DNA of 64,000 nt from Pseudomonas fluorescens (GTDB lineage Bacteria; Pseudomonadota; Gammaproteobacteria; Pseudomonadales; Pseudomonadaceae): assembly GCF_902497875.1 (NCBI RefSeq), contig NZ_CABVHY010000013.1, forward strand, positions 124,001-188,000, read 5' to 3'. A program made the translations under genes and the position numbers. Below the pieces are notes generated by a model. The model saw only the letters and a list, made by a program, of their open reading frames with translations, was not told the DNA's origin and searched no databases. Of the stretch, positions 1 to 10,321 are shown in pieces; the stretch's first letter is position 1; each line of letters begins with the position of its first letter.

Positions 1-751
1 GATACAACTCGATCGTGCCATCCCAATGCTCGATCAAGGCAGTGCATGACTCCACCCAGTCCCCGCAATTGAGGTAGTCCACCTCACCCACCTTGCGGAT
101 TTCGGCATGGTGAATATGCCCGCAGACCACCCCGTGCAGGCCTCGTTTGGTGCATTCGTGGGCGATGGCCTCTTCAAAGTCACTGATAAAGCTCACCGCG
201 GTTTTAACCTTGTGCTTGAGGTAGGCCGACAACGACCAATAACCGTAGCCATACCGCGCGCGCCAGTGATTGAGCCAGCGATTCAGCGTCAGGGTGATCT
301 CGTAGGCCGAGTCGCCGAGAAACGCCAGCCAGCGGTGATAGCGAGTGATCACATCAAACTGATCGCCGTGGATCACCAGCAGATGCCGGCCATCGGCGGT
401 GACATGGATGGCCTCGTCGACCAGCTGGATATTGCCCAGGATCAGCTTCGAATAACGCCGCAGGAATTCATCGTGATTGCCGGTGACGTAGATCACTTCA
501 GTGCCGCGCTTGCTCATGGTCAGCAAACGCCGGATCACGTTGGTGTGCGCCTGCGGCCAGTACATGCCGCCGCGCAGCTTCCAGCCATCGATAATGTCGC
601 CGACCAGATAGACCCGGTCCGCGTGATAGCCCTTGAGAAATTGTGCCAGGTGCTCCGCCTGGCAATCCCGGGTGCCGAGATGCACATCGGAAATCCACAG
701 TGTGCGCACGCGTTGCTTACGGCTGGGTCGGGTGAGCTCAGCGCTGGTCAT
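1..751 (-). CDS. LpxH-like metallophosphoesterase (partial)
   Basis: Reads from an ATG at 751 leftwards off the window, so the C terminus is missing. The roughly 250 visible residues carry the calcineurin-like metallophosphoesterase motifs in order: SDVHLG, GDIIDGW, GNHDE, and late GHIHH, which together bind two metal ions. This arrangement is that of UDP-2,3-diacylglucosamine diphosphatase-like proteins (LpxH family), which act on lipid A precursors at the inner face of the membrane. Pseudomonads also carry LpxH paralogues, so the exact substrate is not certain. It is divergent from the AraC-type gene that starts at 886. The long reading frame on the opposite strand here is a shadow. Confidence 0.85.
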   Translation of the reverse strand, partial: MTSAELTRPSRKQRVRTLWISDVHLGTRDCQAEHLAQFLKGYHADRVYLVGDIIDGWKLRGGMYWPQAHTNVIRRLLTMSKRGTEVIYVTGNHDEFLRRYSKLILGNIQLVDEAIHVTADGRHLLVIHGDQFDVITRYHRWLAFLGDSAYEITLTLNRWLNHWRARYGYGYWSLSAYLKHKVKTAVSFISDFEEAIAHECTKRGLHGVVCGHIHHAEIRKVGEVDYLNCGDWVESCTALIEHWDGTIELY

Positions 752-885
752 GGGCAAACTCTCCGGTATTTTCAGCGAGCTTGCGCCGCGGCGATTAATA
801 GCCCATGACACTAATGCGGCAGCCTGATGACAGCGAAAGCCTTGGCGGCGCCGGTGTAGAATGCCGGTCTGCCAAGGAGACTGCG

Positions 886-1635
886 ATGAGACCGATCCTC
901 ACGCTACGCCAATACACCCACGACTTGATCGTCCACAGCCATGAACACGCGCAACTGGTGTTCGGCCTGTCGGGCCAGCTCGACTTCGAGGTCGATGGCC
1001 GCGGCAGCCAGGTGGTGCAACAGAGTTTCGTGGTGGTTCCCGCCCACGCCCACCACGCCTGCGACAGCCCCAACGGCAGCCGCTGCCTGGTGCTCGATGT
1101 GCCCAGCGATCACTGGGTCGCGCAATCTTTGGGCGAGCACGCCGATGCCAGTCGCCGCCTGCTCGACAACCCGGGTCGGCAGCCACTGAATGCGGGGCAA
1201 AGCCAACTGGTCAACTGGTTGGCCAGCAGCCCGGTGAATGACCCGCTGATCGCTCAGCAAGGTGCCGTGTTGTTACTGGCGAGCCTCAATGACGCTGCAC
1301 CCAACAGCGTCGGCGGTCGACGCTTGCCCTATGCCGCGTTGAACGCACATATCGATCAGTACGCCGCCTACCCGTTGCAAGTTGCCGACCTGGCCAGGGT
1401 CGCAGGCCTCTCCAGTGCACGCCTGCACGCACGTTTTATCGCCGAGTGCGGCCAGACGCCGATGGATTATATCCGCAGTCGGCGCCTGCATATCGCCGTT
1501 GGGCTGTTGCGCGAAACCGGATTGCCGATCGGCGAAGTCGCCATCAGGGTCGGCTACAACTCCCAGAGCGCGTTCGCCGCGGCGGTACTACGCGAGTTCG
1601 GCGCCTCGCCTGGTAAGTTGCGTCGCGAGGCTTGA
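886..1635 (+). CDS. AraC-family transcriptional regulator
   Basis: 249 residues. The ATG at 886 was chosen over upstream in-frame codons because AAGGAGA sits five bases before it. The N-terminal half has the cupin-like effector domain of AraC_binding regulators (HSHEHAQLVFGLSG and a following VVPAHAHH strand). The C-terminal 100 residues have two helix-turn-helix units (VADLARVAGLSSARLHARF, then IGEVAIRVGYNSQSAFAAA), the usual AraC/XylS DNA-binding end. It may control the DMT exporter 210 bases downstream; that is inference from position only. The effector is unknown. Confidence 0.88.
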   Translation: MRPILTLRQYTHDLIVHSHEHAQLVFGLSGQLDFEVDGRGSQVVQQSFVVVPAHAHHACDSPNGSRCLVLDVPSDHWVAQSLGEHADASRRLLDNPGRQPLNAGQSQLVNWLASSPVNDPLIAQQGAVLLLASLNDAAPNSVGGRRLPYAALNAHIDQYAAYPLQVADLARVAGLSSARLHARFIAECGQTPMDYIRSRRLHIAVGLLRETGLPIGEVAIRVGYNSQSAFAAAVLREFGASPGKLRREA

Positions 1636-1688
1636 GACAAAAGACGCGAGGATCGCGACAGACGCACGTAGGAGTATCGGGATTCAAT

Positions 1689-1784
1689 GTAGGAGCTGCC
1701 GCTGGTTCGGGCCGCGTTCGGACGATCTTTGCGGGATCGCCGTAAAACAAGATCAAAAGATCGCAGCCTGCGGCAGCTCCTACG
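1689..1784. repeat. REP pair (GTAGGAGCTGCCGC type)
   Basis: Two facing copies of the palindromic REP unit, TGTAGGAGCTGCCGC... and ...GCGGCAGCTCCTAC, separated by about 30 bases. The left copy is diverged after its first 16 bases. It fills most of the gap between the AraC gene and the DMT exporter. Confidence 0.8.
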
Positions 1785-1846
1785 GGGATGGTGTTTATCT
1801 TTGATAACGTCGCCTGCCATGCTCAATACGTTTATCAAGGATTGCA

Positions 1847-2734
1847 ATGACTCCGCGTACCGCCCTTGGCGCCCTGCATATTGGTGCACTGATGTTCGGC
1901 CTGACCGGTGTGTTCGGCAAGCTCGCCGCCGCTTCGCCGGCCGTTATCGTCTTTGGCCGTGCCGCATTCGCGGTCGTCGCGCTGGCGTTCTTCGCGCGTT
2001 TTGCCAGCAACACTCGCTGGCAGCAACTGCAAGCCACTGACTGGCGGCGTTTGCTGCTCAGCGGCCTGTTGCTGGCCGGGCACTGGGTGAGTTTTTTCAT
2101 CGCGGTGAAAGTGGCCGGCGTGGCCATTGCGACCCTGGGTTTTGCCAGCTTCCCGGCGTTTACCGTGATCCTCGAAGGGCTGATTTTTCGTGAGCGAATC
2201 CGCGCCAACGAGATCCTTCTGGTGGTGCTGGTGAGTGTCGGCCTGGTGCTGGTCACCCCGGATTTCGACCTCGCCAGCGAGGCCACCAGCGGTTTGCTCT
2301 GGGCCATAGGCTCGGGTTTGCTGTTCGCCCTGCTATCGCTGACCAACCGCGCCAGCTCTGGACGGATTCCGGCAGTCCAGGCCGCGCTGTGCCAGAACGT
2401 CGTGGTCGCCGTCTGCCTGCTGCCAGTCGCCGCACCGCAACTGAGCGAGGTCCGCGCTATCGACTGGCTGTGGATAAGTTTGCTCGGGGTGTTCTGTACC
2501 GGTCTGGCCCACAGTTTGTTCGTCGCCAGCCTGGCGGTGATCAAGGCGCGCACTGCGGCGGTGGTCTTTGCCCTGGAACCGGTTTACGGGATCAGCGTCG
2601 CCTGGCTGCTGTTCGGTGAAAATCCGACCTTGCGCATGCTGTTCGGTGGCGTCTTGATCATTGTTGCCATCGTGGTCTCCAGCAGCCTGGGCAATACCAG
2701 TAAAAAAAAGCCGCAGACTGCTTCAGCTCACTGA
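1847..2734 (+). CDS. EamA/DMT-family transporter
   Basis: 295 residues, almost entirely hydrophobic, with about ten predicted membrane segments in two EamA repeats of five (the first up to about residue 135, the second from about 150). This is the drug/metabolite transporter superfamily, inner-membrane carriers that mostly export amino acids or metabolites. A basic tail with five lysines in a row ends the protein, consistent with a cytoplasmic C terminus. Starts at ATG 1847 after a short AAGGATTGCA region. Substrate cannot be read from the sequence. It converges with the SelT/W/H-like gene, with 11 bases between stop codons. Confidence 0.85.
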   Translation: MTPRTALGALHIGALMFGLTGVFGKLAAASPAVIVFGRAAFAVVALAFFARFASNTRWQQLQATDWRRLLLSGLLLAGHWVSFFIAVKVAGVAIATLGFASFPAFTVILEGLIFRERIRANEILLVVLVSVGLVLVTPDFDLASEATSGLLWAIGSGLLFALLSLTNRASSGRIPAVQAALCQNVVVAVCLLPVAAPQLSEVRAIDWLWISLLGVFCTGLAHSLFVASLAVIKARTAAVVFALEPVYGISVAWLLFGENPTLRMLFGGVLIIVAIVVSSSLGNTSKKKPQTASAH

Positions 2735-2745
2735 GGGCACAAGGC

Positions 2746-3033
2746 TCACTGACCGCGGTCGTTATGTCCGAGGTCGCGTTGCGGGTCGATCTGATCGCGA
2801 ACCCGTTGCTTGAGTACCTTGGCCTCGGGAAAACCACCGTCGGCCTTGCGCTCCCAGATTTGCACGCCGTCGCAGGTGATGTGAAATATCCCGCCCGTTC
2901 CAGGTACCAGGGAGACTTTACCCAGATCGTCGCCAAAGGTACTGAGCAGCTCCTGGGCCAGCCAGGCGGCGCGCAACAACCATTGGCATTGCGTGCAATA
3001 GGTGATGACGACTTCCGCTTTGTTACCAGTCAT
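2746..3033 (-). CDS. SelT/SelW/SelH (Rdx) family protein
   Basis: 95 residues from ATG 3033. Near the N terminus it has the thioredoxin-like motif VVITYCTQCQW, a CxxC in the place where eukaryotic SelW-type proteins have CxxU. This is followed by the GTGGIF and IWERKADGGFPEAK segments typical of bacterial Rdx proteins. These are small cytoplasmic redox proteins whose partners are poorly known. A longer in-frame extension upstream exists but lacks homology-like content and runs into the promoter of the patatin gene, so the short start is preferred. Confidence 0.85.
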   Translation of the reverse strand: MTGNKAEVVITYCTQCQWLLRAAWLAQELLSTFGDDLGKVSLVPGTGGIFHITCDGVQIWERKADGGFPEAKVLKQRVRDQIDPQRDLGHNDRGQ

Positions 3034-3066
3034 GATGCGTTGAACTCCCGAGCTTGATGGCGTCGC

Positions 3067-3072
3067 TATAAT
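3067..3072 (+). promoter_or_regulatory. Possible -10 box for the plpD-like gene
   Basis: A perfect TATAAT lies 31 bases before the ATG at 3104, but no -35 element at the right spacing is clear (a TTGAAC is 21 bases upstream). Weak prediction. Confidence 0.3.
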
Positions 3073-3103
3073 AGCCGCCATTATCGCCGGTCCGAGACTG
3101 AAG

Positions 3104-5293
3104 ATGCGCCGCCTGTTGTCCTGCCTGTTGCTGTGCCTGTGCCCGTTGCTTGTACAAGCGGCTGAAACGCCCCGGCCGAAAATCGGCCTGGTGCTATCCG
3201 GTGGCGCGGCTCGCGGGCTGGCGCATATCGGCGTGCTCAAGGCTCTGGAAGAACAAGGAGTAAAAATCGACGCCATCGCCGGCACCAGCATGGGCGCGGT
3301 GATTGGCGGGCTCTACGCCTCGGGCTACAAGATCGATGAACTGGAGAAACTGGCGCTGAGTATCGACTGGCAGCAAGCGCTGTCCGATGCCCCGCCCCGC
3401 AAAGACGTGCCGTTTCGCCGCAAACAGGATGACCGCGACTTTCTGGTGAAACAGAAGTTGAGCTTTCGCGACGACGGCAGTCTCGGTTTGCCACTGGGGG
3501 TGATCCAGGGGCAGAACCTCGCCCTGCAGCTGGAAAGCATGCTGGCGCACACCAGCGACACTCGCGACTTCGACAAATTGCCGATCCCCTTCCGGGCCGT
3601 CGCCACCGACATCTCCACCGGCGAGAAAGTGGTGTTCCGCAAGGGCCACTTGCCTCAGGTGATTCGCGCGAGCATGTCGATTCCGGCAGTGTTCGCGCCG
3701 GTGGAACTCAACGGGCGATTGCTGGTGGACGGCGGCATGACTGACAACATCCCACTGGATGTGGCTCGGGAGATGGGCGTCGACATCGCCATCGTGGTCG
3801 ACATCGGCACCCCGTTGAGCACCCGCAATCAGCTGACCACCGTCGTCGATGTACTGAACCAGTCGATCACCCTGATGACCCGTCGCAACTCCGAAGAACA
3901 ACTGGCCACCTTGCACCCGGACGATGTGCTGATCCAGCCGTCGCTGGCCAGCTTCGGCGGCACCGACTTCGGCCGCACCCGAGAAATGATCGACGCCGGT
4001 TACCGCGCCACGCGCATCCTCGATGCACGACTGGCCCGCTTGCGCCCGGCCGAACCGGTCGATGCGCAGCTGGCCGAGGCCCGGACTCCCGGCCAGCGGA
4101 CACCGATCATCACCGCGATCAAGGTCGAGAACAACTCGAAAGTCGCAGACGAGGTGATTCGCTACTACATCCGCCAACATATCGGTGAGCCGCTGGACCT
4201 GGGTCGCCTGCAGACCGACATGGGCACGCTCTACGGCCTGGACTACTTCGATCAGGTGCAATACCGGGTGGTACACAAGGGCCAGGACCACACCCTGGTG
4301 ATCAATGCGCATGGCAAACGTAGCGGGACCGATTACCTGCGCCTGGGGATAAATCTGTCCGATGACATGCGGGGCGACAGCGCCTTCAATCTCGGCGCCA
4401 GCTATCGGGTCAACGGCATCAACCGCCTTGGCGCCGAATGGCTGACCCGGGCGCAGATCGGCGATCAACAGGAACTGTACAGCGAGTTCTATCAACCACT
4501 GGACGTCGGTTCGCGCTACTTCATCGCCCCCTATGCCGTTATCGAATCGCAAAACGTCGAAGCCATCCTGGACAACGATCCGATCGCCCAATATCGCCTC
4601 GAGCGTTATGGCTTTGGCCTCAACGTCGGGCGCCAGATTGGCAACAGCGGTGAGATTCGCCTCGGGGTCGGCGAGGCCTGGGGCAAGGCCGATGTGCGTA
4701 TCGGCGACCAGGACCTGCCCACTGAGAACTTCAATGAGGGTTTCTATGAACTCAAGTACTCGTTCGACTCACTGGACAATGTCTACTTCCCGCATTCCGG
4801 CGAAGACATCGGCCTGGCATTGCGTCAGTTCGCGCCGGAACTGGGCTCCGACAAACGCTACCGGCAATGGGAGTTCAAGCTGGACAAAGCCCTGAGCAGC
4901 GGACCAGACACCTTCATCCTGGGTGGGCGTTTCGGGCGTACGCTGGATGAAGCCGACGTGGTGACTTCAAGCTTCCTGCTCGGTGGCGCTCGGCAGCTCT
5001 CGGGTTTCCGCCAGGATGCGATTTCCGGGCAGAACATCAGCCTGGCCCGCGCCGTCTACTACCGGCGCCTGACCCCGCGTTCGTACCTGCCGCTGGATTT
5101 TCCGCTGTACATCGGCGGCTCACTGGAACGCGGCCGGGCCTGGAACAACGATAACGAGTTCGACAGCGACTACATCAATGCCGCCAGTATCTTCCTCGCC
5201 TTCGATACGCCGCTGGGGCCGTTGAGCTTCAGCTACGGATTGAACGATGACGATCAGCAGGCGCTTTACCTGAACCTGGGGCAGACGTTTTAG
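3104..5293 (+). CDS. plpD: PlpD-type patatin-like phospholipase autotransporter
   Basis: 729 residues, the length of P. aeruginosa PlpD (type Vd secretion). A signal peptide of about 20 residues ends at VQAAE. The patatin lipase domain follows: oxyanion loop SGGAARG, nucleophile elbow GTSMG and catalytic Asp in VDGGMTDN, the Ser-Asp dyad. A POTRA-like segment (ITAIKVENNSKV, about residue 330) leads into a 16-strand BamA/Omp85-type barrel ending in the outer-membrane signature LNLGQTF. PlpD is a secreted class A phospholipase. The neighbours, a FimV-like gene then marR and recQ, match the order I recall around PA3339-PA3344, which supports the name. Confidence 0.92.
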   Translation: MRRLLSCLLLCLCPLLVQAAETPRPKIGLVLSGGAARGLAHIGVLKALEEQGVKIDAIAGTSMGAVIGGLYASGYKIDELEKLALSIDWQQALSDAPPRKDVPFRRKQDDRDFLVKQKLSFRDDGSLGLPLGVIQGQNLALQLESMLAHTSDTRDFDKLPIPFRAVATDISTGEKVVFRKGHLPQVIRASMSIPAVFAPVELNGRLLVDGGMTDNIPLDVAREMGVDIAIVVDIGTPLSTRNQLTTVVDVLNQSITLMTRRNSEEQLATLHPDDVLIQPSLASFGGTDFGRTREMIDAGYRATRILDARLARLRPAEPVDAQLAEARTPGQRTPIITAIKVENNSKVADEVIRYYIRQHIGEPLDLGRLQTDMGTLYGLDYFDQVQYRVVHKGQDHTLVINAHGKRSGTDYLRLGINLSDDMRGDSAFNLGASYRVNGINRLGAEWLTRAQIGDQQELYSEFYQPLDVGSRYFIAPYAVIESQNVEAILDNDPIAQYRLERYGFGLNVGRQIGNSGEIRLGVGEAWGKADVRIGDQDLPTENFNEGFYELKYSFDSLDNVYFPHSGEDIGLALRQFAPELGSDKRYRQWEFKLDKALSSGPDTFILGGRFGRTLDEADVVTSSFLLGGARQLSGFRQDAISGQNISLARAVYYRRLTPRSYLPLDFPLYIGGSLERGRAWNNDNEFDSDYINAASIFLAFDTPLGPLSFSYGLNDDDQQALYLNLGQTF

Positions 5294-5302
5294 CACTGGG
5301 TG

Positions 5303-5411
5303 CCGCCAAAAGATCGCAGCCTGCGGCAGCTCCTACAGGTATTGCGTATACCCATTATGTCAAAGGGGAACCGGCTCGGTGTAGGAGCTGCCGCAGGCTG
5401 CGATCTTTTAG
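5303..5411. repeat. REP pair (GTAGGAGCTGCCGC type)
   Basis: Two facing REP copies (5303-5338 and 5380-5411) between the convergent plpD-like and fimV-like genes; they may also act as a bidirectional transcription end. Confidence 0.85.
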
Positions 5412-5418
5412 GGCACTC

Positions 5419-7323
5419 TCAACCCATTCTCGCCAACAGATTACGCGCGGTCCGTTGCAGCGGTTCGTCGCCTTCTTCAAGCAACTCATTGAGCAAACGA
5501 CTGGCGCTGTCCAGGTCACCGTCGTCGAGGCAACCTTGCGCCTGTTGCAGTTTACCGGCAGCGCTCTGCTCAAGTTCCAGCCCATCGAAATCCACCGACA
5601 ACGGCTCGATTTCCAACATTGGCGAGGGACTGGCGAAGCTGTCGAGAAAGGCTTGGTCCAGCGCCTCGGTTTCCGAGATGCAAGCCTGCTCAGGCTCGTC
5701 GAGGTCACTCAGAAACGGCTCGTCGGACATTTCGAATACTAGCGGCAGCTCATTCAAATTCGAATTAAAGAGCGGGTCGAAGTCGAGCGCCGTATCAGCG
5801 GTTTGGGTGTGGCGTGCCGGCGGCGTGGTGTCGAACGGGCTGACCAGATTCCAGTCCGAGTCTGTCGACAGGTCATCCAGATTCAACTGGAACTCATCCA
5901 GTGCGGTACTGACCGGCACTGCAGCCACCGAGGCTGCCAACACCTGCGGCGCGAGCCCGGCAGCGGTCGAAAGTTTGGCAAAGCGCTGGCGAATGTCTTG
6001 CAGAGTCTCTTCGCTGACTCCTGACTCGCGCAAGTGACTTTCCTGCTTGGCATACTCGGCAACCGCGTCTTGTTGCCCGAGAACCTCCAGCAATCGCTGG
6101 CCCAGGTCGAGTCGTTGCGGTTCCTTGAGCAGCGCCTCACGCAAGATCCCCGCTGCTTCGTCAAGGCGACCATAGGCAAGGTAGAGCCGAACCCCCTCAA
6201 GTACATCGGACGCCGGGGTGGTTTTTTTGCGCGGTGCCACGTGCTCCTGCGCCGTAACCCGCTGACCGGTTTCATCTCCAGCCACTTGCGCGACCAAGGG
6301 CTCCACCCGACTGACAACCGGCTCAGGGGCCACCGGTGGCATGGGCAGCGGCTCTGGCAGCACTTGAGTGTGAGAGCGCTGACGCCGCACCCAGAATGCG
6401 ATGATCAACAGCAACAACAGCAGCACCAGCCCGGTCATCAGCCAAAAATTCGATTCCCCGGCCTCTTCGGCGGCTTCGGCAACAGGCGGCGAGCCAACTG
6501 GCGCCGGTGCGACAGGTGCAGCAGCACTGGCAGGGGGTGCCTGGACTTCGGTCAATCGGGTTTGCAGGTCGACTATTGTTTGTTTTGCAGCAACGATGTC
6601 CTGATCCTGGGTCGCAAGCCTGGCCTGCTGCTCAGCGATGGTCGCTTGCAGATGCTGGTTCTCCAACACGCTGCTGGCCAACTGCTCAGAGGTGAGTGCC
6701 TGCTGCTTCTGCGCCGCTGCCAAGGCAATTGCTTGAGCGTTGTCAGGCTTTGCCGGCATCGCTGTTGTTGCTTTACGGGGAGCCGGCGCGGATGACTGAG
6801 AATTGGCGGGCGAAACTGGAACAAGGTTGCTTCCGGGCTTGCTCCTGGGTTCGATCCCCGGTGAACCCGGAGGGTCGATCAATACCGTGTATTCGCGCAG
6901 TGAACGCCCACCGGGTTGGTTCACCTGCACCAGGAAATTCAGGAAAGGTTCCGTGACCGGCTTGTTCGAGACCACCCGAATCACGCTACGGTTGCCTTGC
7001 AGGATCGCGGTGAACCGCAAATCATTGAGGAAAAACACCCGCTCGACCCCGGCGCGACTGAACTCCTCGGCCGTCGCCAGGCTCACGGACAATTCGCCTT
7101 CGCTCAGCTCGCCGGGCTCCAGCAGGGCGATCTCGGCATCGAGCGGTTGGGTCAAGGCCGAGTGCAGAGTGATTTCGCCCAACCCCAACGCCGGGACCAA
7201 GGCCGAGTAACCCAAGGCGCCAGAAGCCAGCAACAGCGAGCGCAGGGTCAACAGCCGGGATGTTTTGTGAGAGGAATCATATCTGTCACAACAGCGCAAC
7301 GCAGACTGCAAACTTCGGAGCAT
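5419..7323 (-). CDS. FimV/HubP-like polar landmark protein
   Basis: 634 residues from ATG 7323, chosen because AAGGG sits six bases before it; two upstream in-frame ATGs have worse spacing. After a signal-like segment comes the FimV N-terminal domain (LGEITLHSALTQPLDAEIALL, then VRVVSNKPVTEPFLNFLVQV), a proline-rich linker, a coiled coil (EQLASSVLENQHLQATIAEQ), one transmembrane helix (FWLMTGLVLLLLLLIIAFWV) and an acidic cytoplasmic part. The C terminus has a TPR-like FimV motif (DDGDLDSASRLLNELLEEGD). I see no clear LysM domain. Relatives organise cell-pole machinery and twitching. Shorter than P. aeruginosa FimV, it is probably the PA3340-type paralogue. Confidence 0.85.
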   Translation of the reverse strand: MLRSLQSALRCCDRYDSSHKTSRLLTLRSLLLASGALGYSALVPALGLGEITLHSALTQPLDAEIALLEPGELSEGELSVSLATAEEFSRAGVERVFFLNDLRFTAILQGNRSVIRVVSNKPVTEPFLNFLVQVNQPGGRSLREYTVLIDPPGSPGIEPRSKPGSNLVPVSPANSQSSAPAPRKATTAMPAKPDNAQAIALAAAQKQQALTSEQLASSVLENQHLQATIAEQQARLATQDQDIVAAKQTIVDLQTRLTEVQAPPASAAAPVAPAPVGSPPVAEAAEEAGESNFWLMTGLVLLLLLLIIAFWVRRQRSHTQVLPEPLPMPPVAPEPVVSRVEPLVAQVAGDETGQRVTAQEHVAPRKKTTPASDVLEGVRLYLAYGRLDEAAGILREALLKEPQRLDLGQRLLEVLGQQDAVAEYAKQESHLRESGVSEETLQDIRQRFAKLSTAAGLAPQVLAASVAAVPVSTALDEFQLNLDDLSTDSDWNLVSPFDTTPPARHTQTADTALDFDPLFNSNLNELPLVFEMSDEPFLSDLDEPEQACISETEALDQAFLDSFASPSPMLEIEPLSVDFDGLELEQSAAGKLQQAQGCLDDGDLDSASRLLNELLEEGDEPLQRTARNLLARMG

Positions 7324-7453
7324 GGGCATCCCTTGGAAAACCGACACCAACTGGAAAGCGCTCACGCGTCCTGCACGAGCACACTGTGGATCTGGTATGT
7401 CTAAATAGTCTGCCAAACGCTGAAGCTTTAAAAATCTGCAGGCGGGTCATGCC

Positions 7454-7888
7454 TCAGGATTTTTCCAGGTTGGCCAGAATGTGACCATGTACCCGCATGC
7501 AGATGCGCAAGTCTTCTTCGTCGACACCTTGGAACAACTCATGACGCAACGCGTTGGCGATGGTTTCGATCTGTTCGATCAATGGCCGGGCCGGCGCGCA
7601 AAGGACGATCTTTTTCGCCCGACGATCTTCTACAACCGCTTGACGCTGCACCAGGCCCTGGGTCTCCAGGCTGTCGAGCAATCGCGCCAGGGTTGGACCT
7701 TCGACACCCACGCTTTGCGCCAGTTCACGTTGGGTTGGCGCTTCGTCAAAACGTGCCAGATGCAGCAGCACCAGCCAACGGGCCTGGGACAAGCCAAGCC
7801 CGGCCAGACGGCGATCCAGTTCGGCACGCCAGCCTCGAGACATCTGAGCCAACTGCATGCCAAAACGGTGTTGATCGGTTAACGGCAT
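7454..7888 (-). CDS. MarR-family transcriptional regulator
   Basis: 144 residues, the usual MarR length. The winged helix-turn-helix spans about residues 35-100 (LSQARWLVLLHLARF, TQRELAQSVGVEGPTLARLL, QGLVQRQAVVEDRRAKKIVL), with the signature DRR in the wing. MarR dimers repress efflux or stress genes and release DNA on binding small aromatic ligands. It lies between the FimV-like gene and recQ, all on the minus strand, but gaps over 100 bases suggest separate units. Target unknown. Confidence 0.88.
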   Translation of the reverse strand: MPLTDQHRFGMQLAQMSRGWRAELDRRLAGLGLSQARWLVLLHLARFDEAPTQRELAQSVGVEGPTLARLLDSLETQGLVQRQAVVEDRRAKKIVLCAPARPLIEQIETIANALRHELFQGVDEEDLRICMRVHGHILANLEKS

Positions 7889-8007
7889 AAAACACTCATG
7901 ATTAGACTGAAATAGAGAAAAGCTAATTATTAGTCAGCTAAGCATGACCCTCGGCGCGAGGCAAGGCTTGGTATGTACTGAATCGTTACATCCCGTTAAA
8001 CGATCAC

Positions 8008-10134
8008 TCACATCTCGAATTCCGCCTGCAAGGCAGCGCGCACGCAGTAGAGGACCCCCTCCGGAACCCGACCGAAAAACAGCGGAATGATTTCTGCAAC
8101 GGGCGGTAGTTCGCCTTCTGCATCAAGGAACGCGTCCTGGATCTCGCCGAGCATATCTTCCGGCAGATCCAGCGCTTGCTCCAGGGACAATTGCTGCTTG
8201 CCAATGGCCTCGGCGAGCAAGGTGTAGACGTTCTTCTCCGAGCACTGCAGCTGGCCGGCGATCTGCACCGGCGTCATGCCGGCGCGGGCCAGGGTAATCA
8301 GTTCGTGGCGGATATCGGCGACCACTTTCGGGGTCTCGGCCTGGCCGCCCAGTACATCGAGGAAGGCCTCGCCGTAACGTTCCAGTTTGCGCGCACCGAC
8401 ACCGCTGACCTTGGCCATTTCCGGCAAGGAGCTGGGCTGGCTGCGGAGCATTTCCAGCAAGGTCGAATCCGGGAAGATCACATAAGGTGGCACGCCATGT
8501 TCCTGGGCCAGTTTACGGCGCAGGGCACGCAAGGCCTCCCATTGCTCGCGCTCTTCGCCGCGGACCAATTGGCTGGCCTGACTGTTGCTGCTCTTGGCGG
8601 TGGTTTGCGGTTTCAGGTCGCGGCGCAGTTCCAGGGTGACTTCGCCTTTGAGCAACGGCCGGCAACTGTCGCTCAAGCGCAGGCCGCCATAGCCTTCCAG
8701 ATCGACGTCGGCCAGACCTCGGGCAACCAGTTGGCGGAACAATGAGCGCCATTCGCCTTCGGCCCGCGCCTTGCCGACACCAAACACCGAAAGATGTTGA
8801 TGGCCGATGCTGCGCATCTTGTCGTTGTCCTTGCCCAGCAGCACATCCACCAGATGCCCGACGCCATAACGCTGGCCGGTGCGGTAGATCGCCGAGAGCG
8901 CCTGGCGAGCAGGCTCGGTGGCGTCCCAGGTTTGCACGCCGTCGACGCAGTTGTCGCAGTGGCCGCAGGGTTGCGGCATGTCTTCGTCGAAATACGCCAG
9001 CAGGGTCTGGCGTCGGCAACGGGTTTCTTCACAGAGCGCCAGCATCGCGTCGAGCTTGTGCTGCTCCAGGCGTTTGTGGCGTTCATCACCCTCGGATTTT
9101 TGCAGCATCTGCTTGAGCATCAAGACGTCTTGCAGGCCGTAGGCCATCCAGGCATCAGCGGGCAGACCGTCACGGCCGGAGCGACCGGTTTCCTGGTAAT
9201 AGGCCTCGAGGGACTTGGGCAAGTCCAGATGCGCGACAAACCGTACGTTGGGTTTATCGATGCCCATGCCGAAGGCAACGGTGGCGACCATGATCAAGCC
9301 TTCCTCATTAAGGAAGCGCTTCTGATTGAAGGCCCGCGTCTCATTCGGCAGGCCGGCGTGGTAGGGCAGCGCGGGATAACCTTGCTCACACAGGAAAGCC
9401 GACACTTCATCGACTTTCTTGCGCGACAGGCAATAGACGATGCCGGCATCGCTGCGCCGCTCCGAGAGGAACGCCAGCAACTGCTTGCGCGGCTGCTCCT
9501 TGGGCACGATGCGGTAGAAAATATTCGGCCGGTCGAAACTCGAAAGGAAACGTTCGGCGTCCTGCAGATGCAGGCGATTGACGATTTCTTCACGGGTGCG
9601 CATATCGGCCGTAGCGGTCAGGGCGATGCGCGGCACAGTGGGAAACAGCTCCGCCAATTGCCCCAGTTGCAGGTATTCCGGGCGGAAGTCATGGCCCCAT
9701 TGCGAAACGCAGTGCGCTTCGTCAATGGCGAACAGGGCGATTTCCAGGCTCTGGAGGAATGCCAGCATCCGCGGCTGGACCAGCCGCTCGGGGGCCAGAT
9801 AGAGCATTTTCACTTCGCCACGCTTGATTCGCGTCGCCAGGTCACGCTGTTGCTCGGCGTTCAGCGTGGAGTTCAGGGCGGCCGCGGCAACGCCCAGCTC
9901 TTCGAGGGTCGCGACCTGATCGTCCATCAATGCGATCAACGGCGACACCACCACCGCCAAACCTTCGCGCAATAGCGCCGGGACCTGGAAACACAAGGAC
10001 TTGCCGCCGCCGGTAGGCATCAGCACCAAGGCGTCGCCGCCACTGGCCACGCGCTCAATGATCGCACCCTGGCGGCCACGAAAACTGTCGTAGCCGAAGA
10101 TGTCCTTGAGAACGCGCTGAGCCTGTTCTAGCAT
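8008..10134 (-). CDS. recQ: ATP-dependent DNA helicase RecQ
   Basis: 708 residues from ATG 10134, which has GGGAG six bases upstream; the longer frame begins in non-homologous sequence. Shows Walker A (LMPTGGGKS), DEAH box (IDEAHC), RecQ helicase motifs ([34 protein letters not shown]), the zinc-binding RQC domain ([10 protein letters not shown]...CGHCDNC) and an HRDC domain (about residues 520-600). RecQ unwinds 3'-tailed duplexes in recombination and fork repair. The extra C-terminal region of about 100 residues after HRDC is seen in long pseudomonad RecQ proteins. Confidence 0.95.
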   Translation of the reverse strand: MLEQAQRVLKDIFGYDSFRGRQGAIIERVASGGDALVLMPTGGGKSLCFQVPALLREGLAVVVSPLIALMDDQVATLEELGVAAAALNSTLNAEQQRDLATRIKRGEVKMLYLAPERLVQPRMLAFLQSLEIALFAIDEAHCVSQWGHDFRPEYLQLGQLAELFPTVPRIALTATADMRTREEIVNRLHLQDAERFLSSFDRPNIFYRIVPKEQPRKQLLAFLSERRSDAGIVYCLSRKKVDEVSAFLCEQGYPALPYHAGLPNETRAFNQKRFLNEEGLIMVATVAFGMGIDKPNVRFVAHLDLPKSLEAYYQETGRSGRDGLPADAWMAYGLQDVLMLKQMLQKSEGDERHKRLEQHKLDAMLALCEETRCRRQTLLAYFDEDMPQPCGHCDNCVDGVQTWDATEPARQALSAIYRTGQRYGVGHLVDVLLGKDNDKMRSIGHQHLSVFGVGKARAEGEWRSLFRQLVARGLADVDLEGYGGLRLSDSCRPLLKGEVTLELRRDLKPQTTAKSSNSQASQLVRGEEREQWEALRALRRKLAQEHGVPPYVIFPDSTLLEMLRSQPSSLPEMAKVSGVGARKLERYGEAFLDVLGGQAETPKVVADIRHELITLARAGMTPVQIAGQLQCSEKNVYTLLAEAIGKQQLSLEQALDLPEDMLGEIQDAFLDAEGELPPVAEIIPLFFGRVPEGVLYCVRAALQAEFEM

Positions 10135-10321
10135 GAAAAACTCCCAATAGTGCCGTCTATCCCTCTGTGCAGGCTGGATGAAAACGTCACGGTCTTCACG
10201 GAAAAAGACGTAAGCGGACTTTTCCTGATCCCTCGCCACACCCTGCAGGGCATTACAAAACGCGGCAGTATACCCGAGCGATCCCAGGCATTGGGCGCCG
10301 CTGACGAATCAACACATTCCT

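Noticed and set aside
3194..4591. 465-codon frame on the minus strand
   Set aside because: Antisense to the plpD-like gene, whose motifs are all on the plus strand.
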